64,000 bases of DNA from Anaerofilum hominis (GTDB lineage Bacteria > Bacillota > Clostridia > Oscillospirales > Ruminococcaceae), in assembly GCF_014287275.1 (NCBI RefSeq), contig NZ_JACONZ010000002.1, forward strand, positions 682,001 to 746,000, in the 5' to 3' direction. How positions within the stretch are numbered: position 1 is the stretch's first letter; each line of letters opens with the position of its first letter. Under the pieces are notes generated by a model. It was not told the DNA's origin. It was given only the letters and a program-made list of their open reading frames with translations, and ran no database searches. Positions 41,479 to 49,091 of the stretch are shown piece by piece. The translations under genes and the position numbers were made by a program.

Positions 41479-41967
41479 TCAGAGCGCGCAGCGCAGCAAT
41501 AGAGGCCGGTAGCTGTGGCCGAATACCTCCGCCACCGTGCACACCTTGTCTACCAGCGAGACGATAAGCGCGGCCCGGTGCAGGGGCGGCAGCACGGTGA
41601 GCGGCCACATATGCTTGCGGATGATATCCTCTTCCAGGCCGCTGATGCCGAAATAGCGCACGGCGTTGCGGGCCGCCGCGCCGGGGTGGGTGAAGCCGTG
41701 CAGGCGCGGGTGACCGGGCTCGTGCCAGTCATAGAGGAAAAAATCGTGCAGCAGCGCCCCGCGCACCAGAGCGCGCTCCTGTCCGTGCAGGCCCAGCCGT
41801 TTGTAGACGGCAAAGCTGTACCAGGCCACCGCCACGCTGTGGGCAAGGCAGCTGGTCTGCCCGTGCTGGATGTAGGCAGACATGCCGCGCACCAGGGGGT
41901 TGGCAAGCACCTCCCCCGCAAGGCTGATGAATTCTTCTGTCTGCTGTTGGCTCAGAGCTGGTCTCAT
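41479..41967 (-). CDS. HD-domain phosphohydrolase-like protein
   Basis: 162 residues. The metal-binding pattern of small HD proteins is visible: H59 in L-A-H-S-V-A, then L-L-H-D-F-F-L-Y-D-W-H, and a later D-K-V-C-T-V-A-E-V. Proteins of this size usually hydrolyse nucleotides or phosphate esters; the substrate is not predictable. The ATG at 41967 has a GAGAGG site. A longer start at 42015 has none. It seems to be transcribed alone. Confidence 0.8.
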   Translation of the reverse strand: MRPALSQQQTEEFISLAGEVLANPLVRGMSAYIQHGQTSCLAHSVAVAWYSFAVYKRLGLHGQERALVRGALLHDFFLYDWHEPGHPRLHGFTHPGAAARNAVRYFGISGLEEDIIRKHMWPLTVLPPLHRAALIVSLVDKVCTVAEVFGHSYRPLLLRCAL

Positions 41968-42256
41968 GGCAAACGCCCTCTCACTTTCCCGGCGAAGCAG
42001 CGCCGTTCTGCCCATAAAACGACCTCGCGGCCCCCGGGGCTTCAGGGCCGGCGCAAAAGGGAGGTTTTGTCCTTATTATAAGCGCAGGCGCAGCGGAATA
42101 CCAAAAAAGATGAGTGAAAAAGCCCTGCGGCCCGCTGTGGACGGAAAACTCCGTCCCGGCGGCGCACAGGGCTGTTCTCATCCGATCTGCGCGGCACAGC
42201 GGCCGTCCGTCCCGCTGAAAGCCGTGCGGGCAGCGGGCCCCGCGGCCCGCAAAAGG

Positions 42257-42604
42257 TCATTGCTCTTCTTTCGGCTCCTCGCCGTCCGCAGCTTCCTCCG
42301 CCTCGGGCAGGGCGGAGACCTCTGCGGCCTCTTCCTCCCCGTCGCCCTCTTCCTCCGCGTCGTCCGCGTCCTCTTCCACGGCCTCGCCGGCGCCAAGGAC
42401 CTCGGCCTCTTCGGGGTGTTCCTTTTTGTATTTCCAATCCTTGTAATACATCCAAGAGCGCCACAGCCCCAGCCCGGCCAGGGCAAGGGTGAGGAACAGC
42501 AGCAGATAATGGACCAGCTCCCAGGGCTGATTGCCATAATCGACGAGGGCTTTTGCCTGGCTGAACGCAAAGTAGAAGCAGGCGACGATCAAAAGTACAT
42601 CCAT
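42257..42604 (-). CDS. Small membrane protein with acidic tail
   Basis: 115 residues. Two hydrophobic segments (about 1-20 and 28-50) are followed by a positively charged stretch (Y-Y-K-D-W-K-Y-K-K-E-H) and a long Glu/Asp/Ala-rich tail (residues 68-115), predicted cytoplasmic and disordered. The ATG at 42604 follows AAGGGAGA. No family recognised. It has its own near-consensus promoter and a small dyad downstream of it. Confidence 0.68.
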   Translation of the reverse strand: MDVLLIVACFYFAFSQAKALVDYGNQPWELVHYLLLFLTLALAGLGLWRSWMYYKDWKYKKEHPEEAEVLGAGEAVEEDADDAEEEGDGEEEAAEVSALPEAEEAADGEEPKEEQ

Positions 42605-42630
42605 AGGAAATCTCCCTTGACAGTAATTTT

Positions 42631-42679
42631 TTCAGTTGGCACTGAATGCTATTATACGGGATTTTCGGCGCCGGTGCAA
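42631..42679 (-). promoter_or_regulatory. Promoter and small dyad of the acidic-tail membrane protein gene
   Basis: On the minus strand TTGCAC (42674-42679), 17-base spacer, perfect TATAAT (42651-42656). TTCAGTTGGCACTGAA (42631-42646) just downstream is a 6-bp inverted repeat that could be an operator. Confidence 0.7.
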
Positions 42680-42805
42680 GAAATTTGCCGCAAAAGCCGC
42701 AAAAGGCCGCGCCTGCCGGGCCCGCCCGGCGGGCAGAGCGGGACGCGGAGGGCGGCGACAGGTTAAAATTCACAAAAAACCTACTCATTTTATCATCAAA
42801 AGGTG

Positions 42806-42811
42806 TATAAT
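42806..42811 (+). promoter_or_regulatory. -10 element upstream of the tandem repeats
   Basis: A perfect TATAAT; no good -35 box at 17 bases. Transcription would begin at or within the first copies of the 8-bp repeat. Confidence 0.55.
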
Positions 42812-42816
42812 ACAAT

Positions 42817-42864
42817 TTATCGGCTTATCGGCTTATCGGCTTATCGGCTTATCGGCTTATCGGC
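42817..42864 (+). repeat. Six tandem copies of TTATCGGC
   Basis: Six perfect 8-bp units between a TATAAT and the start of the trigger-factor-like gene 86 bases further on. Repeats of this sort gain and lose units by slippage; here that would change the leader length, not the reading frame of the annotated protein. Confidence 0.95.
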
Positions 42865-42949
42865 CTTGCAGCTGCCCGGCAGGACGGCGGGCCGGTCCCG
42901 GCGCGCGCGGTGCGCGGCGCGGGTGAAAATCATTTTGAGGAGTTGCAGT

Positions 42950-44068
42950 ATGAACCTGACCAAAAAAACGCTTGCCCTTTTGCTTGCCGCCGCACTGTCG
43001 GCGGGCGTGCTCACCGGCTGCGGCGGCGGCGCGTCTTCGGGCGCGTCCGGCAGCGGGGCGGGCAGCGCGGATTTCAACTATAGCGACGGGCTGGACGAGC
43101 ACGGCCGCTGGGAGGGCATCACCGCCCTGGATCTGGTGGATCTGGGGGATTACAAGGGGCTCGAGGTGCCCGCCGACGTACACACCATCAAGGAAGAGGA
43201 TGTGGACGCGCAGGTGCAGAGCATGCTGTCCAGCTATGCCACCACCAACCAGGTGCTGGACCGGGAGGTAAAGGACGGCGACACCGTCAACATCGACTAT
43301 GTGGGCAAAGTGGACGGCACCGAGTTTGAGGGCGGCAGCACGCAGGGCGCGGGCACCAGCGTCACCATCGGCGTCACCTCTTACATCGACGATTTCCTCG
43401 AGCAGCTGATCGGCCACAAGCCGGGCGACAGCTTTGACGTGGAGGTCACTTTCCCCGACGACTACACCCCCAACCCCGACCTGAGCGGCAAAGACGCGGT
43501 GTTTGCCACCACGGTCAACTATATCGAGGAAAAGGTGACGCCGGAGCTGACCGACGAGTTCGTGAAAGAAAACCTGACCGAGACCTACGGCTGGCAGACG
43601 GCTGACGAGCTGCTGGCCCAGCTGCGCAGCGATCTGCAGTGGAACGCCACGGCCCAATACCTGTGGACCACGCTGCTGGATCAGGCAAAGGTGAGCGAGG
43701 TGCCCCAAAGCATGATCGATTATCAGCTGGACCGCACCATGGCGGAGTATAAGATGGCGGCCCAGAGCTACGGCATGACGCTGGAGCAGGCGCTCTCCTC
43801 GGTGGGGGTGTCGGACCGGGAGGAACTGGGCGAAAAATATGCCGACGACCTGAAAGATCAGGCGCTGCAGGGGCTGGTGATGCAGGCGGTGGCCGAGGAT
43901 GCGGACATTGACGTCAGCGAAGAGGACGTGGCCGCTTATTTCAAGGATTTTATGTATCTGGATGATTACAGCAGCTACACCAAAAATTACGGCGACGGCT
44001 TCGTGCGCATGACGGTGCTCAACCGCAAGGTGCTGGACTATCTGGTGGGTCAGGCCGTGCTGGCCTGA
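42950..44068 (+). CDS. Trigger-factor-like FKBP-type lipoprotein
   Basis: 372 residues. A lipoprotein signal with Cys24 (V-L-T-G-C-G-G-G) and a Ser/Gly/Ala linker are followed by an FKBP-type peptidyl-prolyl isomerase domain (about 100-200; V-K-D-G-D-T-V-N-I-D-Y-V-G-K-V-D-G, then H-K-P-G-D-S-F-D-V-E-V-T-F-P-D-D-Y) and a trigger-factor-type helical C-terminal domain (about 205-372). It lacks the ribosome-binding domain of true trigger factor, so it is an extracytoplasmic folding helper. ATG 42950 has GAGGAG. Expression could respond to the repeat array upstream. Confidence 0.87.
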   Translation: MNLTKKTLALLLAAALSAGVLTGCGGGASSGASGSGAGSADFNYSDGLDEHGRWEGITALDLVDLGDYKGLEVPADVHTIKEEDVDAQVQSMLSSYATTNQVLDREVKDGDTVNIDYVGKVDGTEFEGGSTQGAGTSVTIGVTSYIDDFLEQLIGHKPGDSFDVEVTFPDDYTPNPDLSGKDAVFATTVNYIEEKVTPELTDEFVKENLTETYGWQTADELLAQLRSDLQWNATAQYLWTTLLDQAKVSEVPQSMIDYQLDRTMAEYKMAAQSYGMTLEQALSSVGVSDREELGEKYADDLKDQALQGLVMQAVAEDADIDVSEEDVAAYFKDFMYLDDYSSYTKNYGDGFVRMTVLNRKVLDYLVGQAVLA

Positions 44069-44091
44069 CCGGCAGTGAAAAAACGGCAAAA

Positions 44092-44130
44092 AGAGAGCGG
44101 CCTCGGTTTGAGGCCGCTCTCTTCTTGTTT
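44092..44130 (+). terminator. Terminator of the trigger-factor-like gene
   Basis: A perfect 13-bp stem (44092-44104 with 44110-44122), five-base loop and TCTTGTTT. Confidence 0.85.
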
Positions 44131-44216
44131 CCGCTGGGCTCAAAAAGGGGAAGATCAAAAGGGGAGAGGGGCGGGCCCGCCGGCAGCGGTGCGGGAGATC
44201 TTGCCGGCAGGGGCGG

Positions 44217-44450
44217 TCAGGGAAGCGCGTCCAGCACGGCGTCTTTTAAATGGACCGGGGAGATTTGGCTGCTGGTGCAGCGCCCGGCCAGCCAGTGGGC
44301 AAATTCGCGGTCGACAGAGACGTCCGGCAGCCGGATGCAGGGCTGCCAGCCGCTGTCGGTCCGCACACATCCCTCAATGCCAAAGGTGCGGTAATAGCCG
44401 ATATGTTCTTCAAAGAGCTGCTGTTCAAAAATCGTGTAGCGATATGTCAA
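44217..44450 (-). CDS. DUF6514-like small protein
   Basis: 77 residues, starting from a TTG at 44450 served by AGAGG. The pattern Y-R-T-F-G-I-E followed by D-V-S-V-D-R-E and S-P-V-H-L-K-D-A-V-L-D fits the small DUF6514 family of clostridia, whose function is unknown. It overlaps the upstream XRE gene by 26 bases, so the two are coupled and probably work together. Confidence 0.6.
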   Translation of the reverse strand: MTYRYTIFEQQLFEEHIGYYRTFGIEGCVRTDSGWQPCIRLPDVSVDREFAHWLAGRCTSSQISPVHLKDAVLDALP

Positions 44451-44676
44451 TAGATTCGACCTCTCCTCTGAATTCCCCTTTCAGGGAATCTAAACTGATG
44501 TCCAAAATGGCAGCCATCCTCACGGCGTTCTCCAGCTTGGGCAAAGAACGCCCGATCTCCAGATCCTGATAATGGCGAAGCGAAAGACCGCAAAGCTCCG
44601 CCATGTCTTTTTGCGTCAGTCCGTGCCGGACCCGGTAGTCATACAGTTTCCCCGAAAAACTCCTGTTGATAGACAT
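44425..44676 (-). CDS. XRE-family transcriptional regulator
   Basis: 83 residues, almost entirely a Cro/CI helix-turn-helix (residues about 10-65; L-T-Q-K-D-M-A-E-L-C-G-L-S-L-R-H-Y-Q-D-L-E-I-G). A GGGAGG site precedes the ATG at 44676. It is the first gene of a pair with the DUF6514-like gene. The target is unknown; autoregulation is common in such small units. Confidence 0.82.
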   Translation of the reverse strand: MSINRSFSGKLYDYRVRHGLTQKDMAELCGLSLRHYQDLEIGRSLPKLENAVRMAAILDISLDSLKGEFRGEVESIDISLHDF

Positions 44677-45170
44677 GAAAAACCTCCCGTCAGCGATTTT
44701 AGCCTGCCCCGAGGCTGGTGAAAACGAGACATACTTCCTATTGTGGAAAATGCCTCATTTTTTGGCCTGTAATTTATCATCTTGGATCCCCCCTTTTTGA
44801 GTTTTGGAACGCGGAAAAATAAAAAAACGGTCTTTTGCCGCTCTGGAGAGAGGCTGGCATAGTATAGACAAATCAAAAGACAAAATATGACACGAAAGTG
44901 GAGAATTTTTTAAAAAAATTTTGATTTTGCCAGTTTGAAAGCAAAAGAACACAAAAAAGGCAGCCGCGCGGGACGGCTGCCGGAAGAAAAATGAGAGGTG
45001 CAGGGAAGAAAAAAGGGACACATCGCCCCGGCGGGAGGGAAATGCGCGGGGAACGCGCAGGGAAACTGCCCCCAGCGCGTCCCGACATTCCGCACCTTCG
45101 GCTTCGTCTTTGGCCCCGATGGGCAGAAACGCACGCGGCAGAAAGCCCGGGCGGCAAAAGTGACAAAAAA
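44677..45170. other. A+T-rich then G+C-rich gap
   Basis: No gene is supported. The left part, A+T-rich, is the likely promoter region of the XRE gene (a TATACT-like element on the minus strand near 44862). The right part has only short, biased frames. Confidence 0.45.
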
Positions 45171-45192
45171 GGCGCGGCCAAACGGCCGCGCC
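45171..45192 (-). terminator. Terminator of the small secreted protein gene
   Basis: A perfect 9-bp stem (45171-45179 with 45184-45192), four-base loop, six U on the minus strand. Confidence 0.88.
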
Positions 45193-45214
45193 CGGGCGAA
45201 CAGAAAAGATTGAC

Positions 45215-45640
45215 TTAGTAATCTTTGATGGGGGAGTAGCCGCTGGCAATCTCCACGCAGACGCCGGTGTTGTTGAACGCATAAAACTCGGCATAGACGC
45301 GGTAAGTGCCGCGGGCGACGTAATAAGAGCCGGACAGCAAACAATTAAAATCAGTACTGCTGGCATTGAAAGTTTTGATATCGCTCCAAGTGCCGTTGCT
45401 ATTATTGTACTTTTGCAGGACCGCTTTGATCCCGGTCGTCACGCCGGGACGGCCCTGGATAACTCCAGTGGCGGTGGCACAACCGAGAGCGTCAATAGAA
45501 AGGTTAATAGAAACAGCACCAAAATGGGTATAACGCGGCGTTGCGGTATCCTCGTCAAGGGCAGCGGCGCTCACGGGCGCACAAAGCGTCAACAACAATA
45601 AGAGAACGGAAAAACATACACTGACAGACTTTTTTAACAT
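45215..45640 (-). CDS. Small secreted protein, unknown function
   Basis: 141 residues with a clear signal peptide (L-L-L-L-L-T-L-C-A-P-V-S-A-A-A). The mature part is rich in Thr, Ser, Asn and Tyr with alternating strands and three Cys, suggesting a beta-sandwich stabilised by disulfides; one segment, Y-V-A-R-G-T-Y-R-V-Y-A-E, recurs in clostridial secreted proteins of this size. AAGGAGG site at seven bases. Its A+T content is higher than that of its neighbours. It lies downstream of the sigma/anti-sigma operon and might belong to that regulon, which is speculative. Confidence 0.72.
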   Translation of the reverse strand: MLKKSVSVCFSVLLLLLTLCAPVSAAALDEDTATPRYTHFGAVSINLSIDALGCATATGVIQGRPGVTTGIKAVLQKYNNSNGTWSDIKTFNASSTDFNCLLSGSYYVARGTYRVYAEFYAFNNTGVCVEIASGYSPIKDY

Positions 45641-45678
45641 AAAGGGCCTCCTTTTTATATTGGGAAAATTTTCTTTTC

Positions 45679-46425
45679 CTATGATAACTCTTTTTCATAC
45701 TTTTTTAAAGACTCGCAAGTGTTCAATAAGTCATTTTGAGAAAGAGAGGACATAACTAAAAAACTATAATCATCTTTGGTCCAGGCGATTGATGTGTCTG
45801 TTCCATCACTTCGTATCAAGGCCGCATTGTCGTTTACTGTGTGAGGTTGCAGCTGACCATGTTCATTATCTAAAAATATGGAAACATCAGGACGATTCCA
45901 TTGTGTAATCGTGATATATCTGTTTTTTCCATCTATGTATTGAGCGATGACAGCTTCTTTCCCTATAGTAACTTTATCCAGTTGAAACCCCTCCGGCAAA
46001 TAAGTGGGGATGTAGATCGCGTCCCAGCCCTCCGGCAGGTTGGCCAGATCGTACCCCTCGGCCGCGTCGCTGAGCATGACCTTGGTGTGGTCCGACGCTT
46101 CGCCCAGCAGAAAGTTCAAAAAGCCCGCCCGCACGGCGCTCACCGTCACAAACGAGGTGGCCGCCAGCCCAAACAGCACCAGCAGCACCGAGGCCGCGGT
46201 TTTGAGCGCCCGCCGGTGAAGCTGTACAAACAGCGCGCGCTTTTGGCGGCGGTGTGCCCTTTCTATCCGCCGCAGATATCTTTCCGAGGGCGGAAACGGG
46301 TCTTCGGCCGCAGGGGCCGCGTCCATCACCTGCTGGGCCTGCGCCTGCGCCGACTCGATGACCGCGTGCCGCAGCATAAGGTCAAACAGCTCGTCGTCAA
46401 AAGAGGACGGTCCCTTGCCGCTCAT
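45679..46425 (-). CDS. DUF4367-type membrane protein, probable anti-sigma factor
   Basis: 248 residues. A cytoplasmic N-terminal part (about 1-80, rich in charged residues) is followed by one membrane helix (about 82-105) and an extracytoplasmic domain with Y-I-P-T-Y-L-P-E-G-F and a closing S-L-S-Q-N-D-L, the DUF4367 pattern. Proteins of this layout next to ECF sigma genes are usually anti-sigma factors. The ATG overlaps the sigma stop by four bases. The 3-prime half of the gene is more A+T-rich than the 5-prime half. Confidence 0.82.
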   Translation of the reverse strand: MSGKGPSSFDDELFDLMLRHAVIESAQAQAQQVMDAAPAAEDPFPPSERYLRRIERAHRRQKRALFVQLHRRALKTAASVLLVLFGLAATSFVTVSAVRAGFLNFLLGEASDHTKVMLSDAAEGYDLANLPEGWDAIYIPTYLPEGFQLDKVTIGKEAVIAQYIDGKNRYITITQWNRPDVSIFLDNEHGQLQPHTVNDNAALIRSDGTDTSIAWTKDDYSFLVMSSLSQNDLLNTCESLKKYEKELS

Positions 46426-46994
46426 ACCTGACCCTCCTTTTCCCGCAGGTCTTTCAGCTGGCGCTTCAGCAGCTCGCGGCCGCGATGGCACAGCACCGAG
46501 ACATAATTTTCACTGATGGACAGCGCCTGCGCGATCTCCTTGTCGGACAGCTGCAGGTAAAAGTGCATCACCAGCGGCGTGCGGTACTTTTCCGCCAGAC
46601 CGTTGACCAGCTCCACCAATTGCTGGTGATCCTCCCGCCGGATGGCCAGTTCCTCCACAGACGCACCCTCGTCGGAAAGCCCGTGGGCGTCCTCAAAAGA
46701 AAAGTCCGCCTTGGTGCGGTAGGCGCTGCAGCCCACCAGGTTCTTGGCCTCGTTGGTCACCGCGGCGACGAGATAGCTCACCGCGCGGGGCACGCCGAAC
46801 TCTTTCAGCCTGCCCGGGTCAGCCGCCAGCAGCCGGCCCACCCGCTCAAAGGCAGTGGCGACGCAATCCTCCGCATCGGATGGGTTGTGTACGATCTTGA
46901 GCGCCTTTGAGCGCAGCATCCTCTCGTATCTTTTGAAAAGGTAGACGAACAGATCCCGTTCCTCCGGGTCTGTGAACAGCGACAGAAACAGCAA
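46422..46994 (-). CDS. ECF-type RNA polymerase sigma factor
   Basis: 190 residues with region 2 (F-K-R-Y-E-R-M-L-R-S-K-A-L-K-I-V-H-N-P-S-D-A-E-D-C-V in parts, residues about 17-45) and region 4 (L-S-D-K-E-I-A-Q-A-L-S-I-S-E-N-Y-V-S-V-L-C-H-R-G, about 150-175). The start is a TTG at 46994 with GGAG eight bases upstream. It is the middle gene of an XRE, sigma, anti-sigma operon, suggesting an envelope or cell-surface signal. No target promoter can be named from sequence. Confidence 0.86.
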   Translation of the reverse strand: MLFLSLFTDPEERDLFVYLFKRYERMLRSKALKIVHNPSDAEDCVATAFERVGRLLAADPGRLKEFGVPRAVSYLVAAVTNEAKNLVGCSAYRTKADFSFEDAHGLSDEGASVEELAIRREDHQQLVELVNGLAEKYRTPLVMHFYLQLSDKEIAQALSISENYVSVLCHRGRELLKRQLKDLREKEGQV

Positions 46995-47013
46995 ATCTTC
47001 ACTCCGCCTTCCT

Positions 47014-47358
47014 CTAATCCACGCTGACGTCCTCTGCCACGAGAAGCTCGATCATCCGCAGGATCTTGCGCCGCTGCGGATCGCTCGCCTTTTCAGCGCG
47101 GGACTTGATGGTGGCGATCAGGTAACTGCCGGCCTCCCGCGTGTCCGCGCCGATCAGGTCGTCCACCGTGCATTCAAAGACCTGGGACATGCGGTACAGG
47201 ATGCTCAGCGAGGGCCGGTCCTTGCCTGTTTCGATGCGGCTGATATAGGCGGGGGTCACGTCGATGCGCTCGGCCAGATCCGCTTGCCGCCAGTGATTCC
47301 GCACCCGCCGGGTCCTGATCTGGGCGCGGAGCTTCTCATAGTCGAGCGTATTGATCAT
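47014..47358 (-). CDS. XRE-family regulator heading the ECF-sigma operon
   Basis: 114 residues. A helix-turn-helix (about 12-65; W-R-Q-A-D-L-A-E-R-I-D-V-T-P-A-Y-I-S-R-I-E-T-G) is followed by a short helical tail. ATG 47358 has an AGGAGGTG site; a GTG three codons earlier overlaps that site. Nineteen bases separate it from the sigma gene, so it probably controls the operon. Confidence 0.85.
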   Translation of the reverse strand: MINTLDYEKLRAQIRTRRVRNHWRQADLAERIDVTPAYISRIETGKDRPSLSILYRMSQVFECTVDDLIGADTREAGSYLIATIKSRAEKASDPQRRKILRMIELLVAEDVSVD

Positions 47359-47614
47359 TCTGTTCACCTCCTGAATAAGGTTAACAAGAATGAACTGATC
47401 TATAAATGCAGGATAACTTAATTAATTGGCATTAGAGGTAATATTAACAAAGCTTTTTAACTATTTTGCGAAGAAAAAATAGAAAGAACACTTAATTTTT
47501 ACGGACCCACCCTCCACGGCACCTCAAGCGCAGGATCTCTAAAAAGGCCGTGGCGGGCGCGGTCCTTTCTTTTTGCTCTGCCGCAGCCGGTCGCCGCGGT
47601 GGGTGCTGCCACAC

Positions 47615-47644
47615 ATTATAGCAATACAACGAGGCAGAATACAA
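47615..47644 (-). promoter_or_regulatory. Strong leftward promoter with long leader
   Basis: On the minus strand TTGTAT (47639-47644), 18-base spacer ending in TGC, perfect TATAAT (47615-47620): both -35 and extended -10 elements. About 60 bases downstream a weak stem is followed by TTTTTAG, so it may make a short RNA or an attenuated message for the XRE-sigma operon. Confidence 0.7.
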
Positions 47645-47997
47645 GTGGCGCCCTGACCCCAGCAGGGACAGGGCGCAGAAAATGGAAAAAGTAACAAAAA
47701 AGAAACAAAAACGGAAAACTGCCGCCCCCCGCGCTTTTTGCAGGGCGCCGCCGCCGTTTTGGGGGCGCCGGGGCGAAAAAAACGCCGGGACAAAAAGGGC
47801 GCAGGGGAAAACTTTTCCCGTCCCGGCGGCGCGCCCCTTACCTTAAAAGACAAAAAGAAAGCCGGAAAATCTGGGCGCAGCGGCGGGCGGATTTGGCGAA
47901 ATTCCACAGAAAACGGTTATTTGCCCGGGCCTTTTAGCGGTTCTTGGAGGCTGAGCAAAATTACACAAGAGCGATAGTTGATATTTGGACATTAATT

Positions 47998-48012
47998 TTG
48001 TTTACGAAACAA
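47998..48012. promoter_or_regulatory. LacI-type operator candidate
   Basis: TTGTTTACGAAACAA, arms of six around three bases, with a second CGAAACAA half-site at 48039-48046. It lies upstream of the LacI-family gene and may be its autoregulatory site. Confidence 0.55.
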
Positions 48013-48077
48013 GTTTTCTCAAATAAAGTTAAAACCAACGAAACAAAATGCGATTGGAAACAGGGACAAATAAGAAC

Positions 48078-49091
48078 ATGAAAGTAACGATTGAAGAAAT
48101 TGCAAAGATCGCCGGTGTTTCCAAAGCTACGGTTTCCAGGGTACTGAACGACGTCCCCGAGGGCGTCGGGCCGGAGACCCGGGCGCGGGTGCAGCAGGTC
48201 ATCGAGAAGATGAACTACTCCACCGACCGCTCCAGCTTCATGACACGCACGATGCGTTCCAGAAGCATCGCGCTGGTGCTGCCGGACATCACCAACCCGT
48301 TTTTTGCGGATATCGCCAAGGCCGTCGAGGCGCGGGCCAAGCAGGCGGATTACATCACCATCCTGGCCAACACGGATTTTTCCGAGCGCAACGAGATCAA
48401 ATACCTGGCAAGTCTGGTGGCGAAAAAAATCGACGGCATCATCCTGGTACCCTCCGGGGTCCATACCAGAAACGAGCATCTGACGCCGGAAAAGTACGGC
48501 ATCCCGATGATCCTGCTGGACCGCAATCTCGCGGGCGATCACGATTGGCTGGGCGTCTACTCCGACAACGAGTACGCGTCGTTCCGCTCCTGTGAGACGC
48601 TGATCAACAACGGCTCGGACCGCATCGCGTTTTTGTCCGGCCCACTGGGGGTCTCCACCAGCACCGAGCGGCTGGACGGCTACAAGCTGGCCCTCAAGCA
48701 ATACGGCAGCGGCTACGACCCGCATCTGGTCAAGTATGGCGACTACACGGTGGAGAGCGGCTACAAAGCGGTGATCGAGCTGGAGCGGGCCGGCGAAAAG
48801 TATTCGGCCATTCTGGCGGCGAACGATATGATGGCGCTGGGGGCGCTGAACGCTCTCAAGGAGCTGTCCTACAAGGTGCCGGAAGAGGTCGAGCTGATCG
48901 GCTTTGACAATATCAGCTTTTCCAAATATTTTGATCCGCCCCTGTCCACGATCCAGCAGCCGACGGTGGAGATGGGGGTCAGGGCGGCGGAGATGCTTCT
49001 CAGCCTGATCGGCGGGCAGACGGTCACCGAAAGCGTGCGGCTGCAGCCCAAGATCCTGATGAGAAAAACGACCAAAGTGAGGAGTACATGA
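48078..49091 (+). CDS. LacI-family repressor of the ribose-type operon
   Basis: 337 residues. An N-terminal LacI helix-turn-helix (T-I-E-E-I-A-K-I-A-G-V-S-K-A-T-V-S-R-V-L-N) and a periplasmic-binding-like effector domain (about 60-330). The ATG at 48078 puts the recognition helix at the family position; one at 48048 is possible. Its stop overlaps the ribokinase start, so it is co-translated with the operon it most likely represses. Sugar or sugar phosphate effector expected. Confidence 0.88.
   Translation: MKVTIEEIAKIAGVSKATVSRVLNDVPEGVGPETRARVQQVIEKMNYSTDRSSFMTRTMRSRSIALVLPDITNPFFADIAKAVEARAKQADYITILANTDFSERNEIKYLASLVAKKIDGIILVPSGVHTRNEHLTPEKYGIPMILLDRNLAGDHDWLGVYSDNEYASFRSCETLINNGSDRIAFLSGPLGVSTSTERLDGYKLALKQYGSGYDPHLVKYGDYTVESGYKAVIELERAGEKYSAILAANDMMALGALNALKELSYKVPEEVELIGFDNISFSKYFDPPLSTIQQPTVEMGVRAAEMLLSLIGGQTVTESVRLQPKILMRKTTKVRST

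Larger units (their letters stand above)
47359..48077. other. Gap between divergent regulators
   Basis: No gene is supported. A leftward promoter at 47615-47644 would give the XRE-sigma operon a leader of about 250 bases. A hairpin of GCGCCCTG with CAGGGCGC lies at 47652-47680. The right end holds the LacI operator-like dyad. Confidence 0.5.

Noticed and set aside
42817..42864. Tandem repeats considered as a CRISPR array
   Set aside because: Units are 8 bp and contiguous, without spacers; no cas genes nearby.
42803..42949. N-terminal extension of the trigger-factor-like protein through the repeats
   Set aside because: The extension would destroy the lipoprotein signal, and the GAGGAG site points to ATG 42950.
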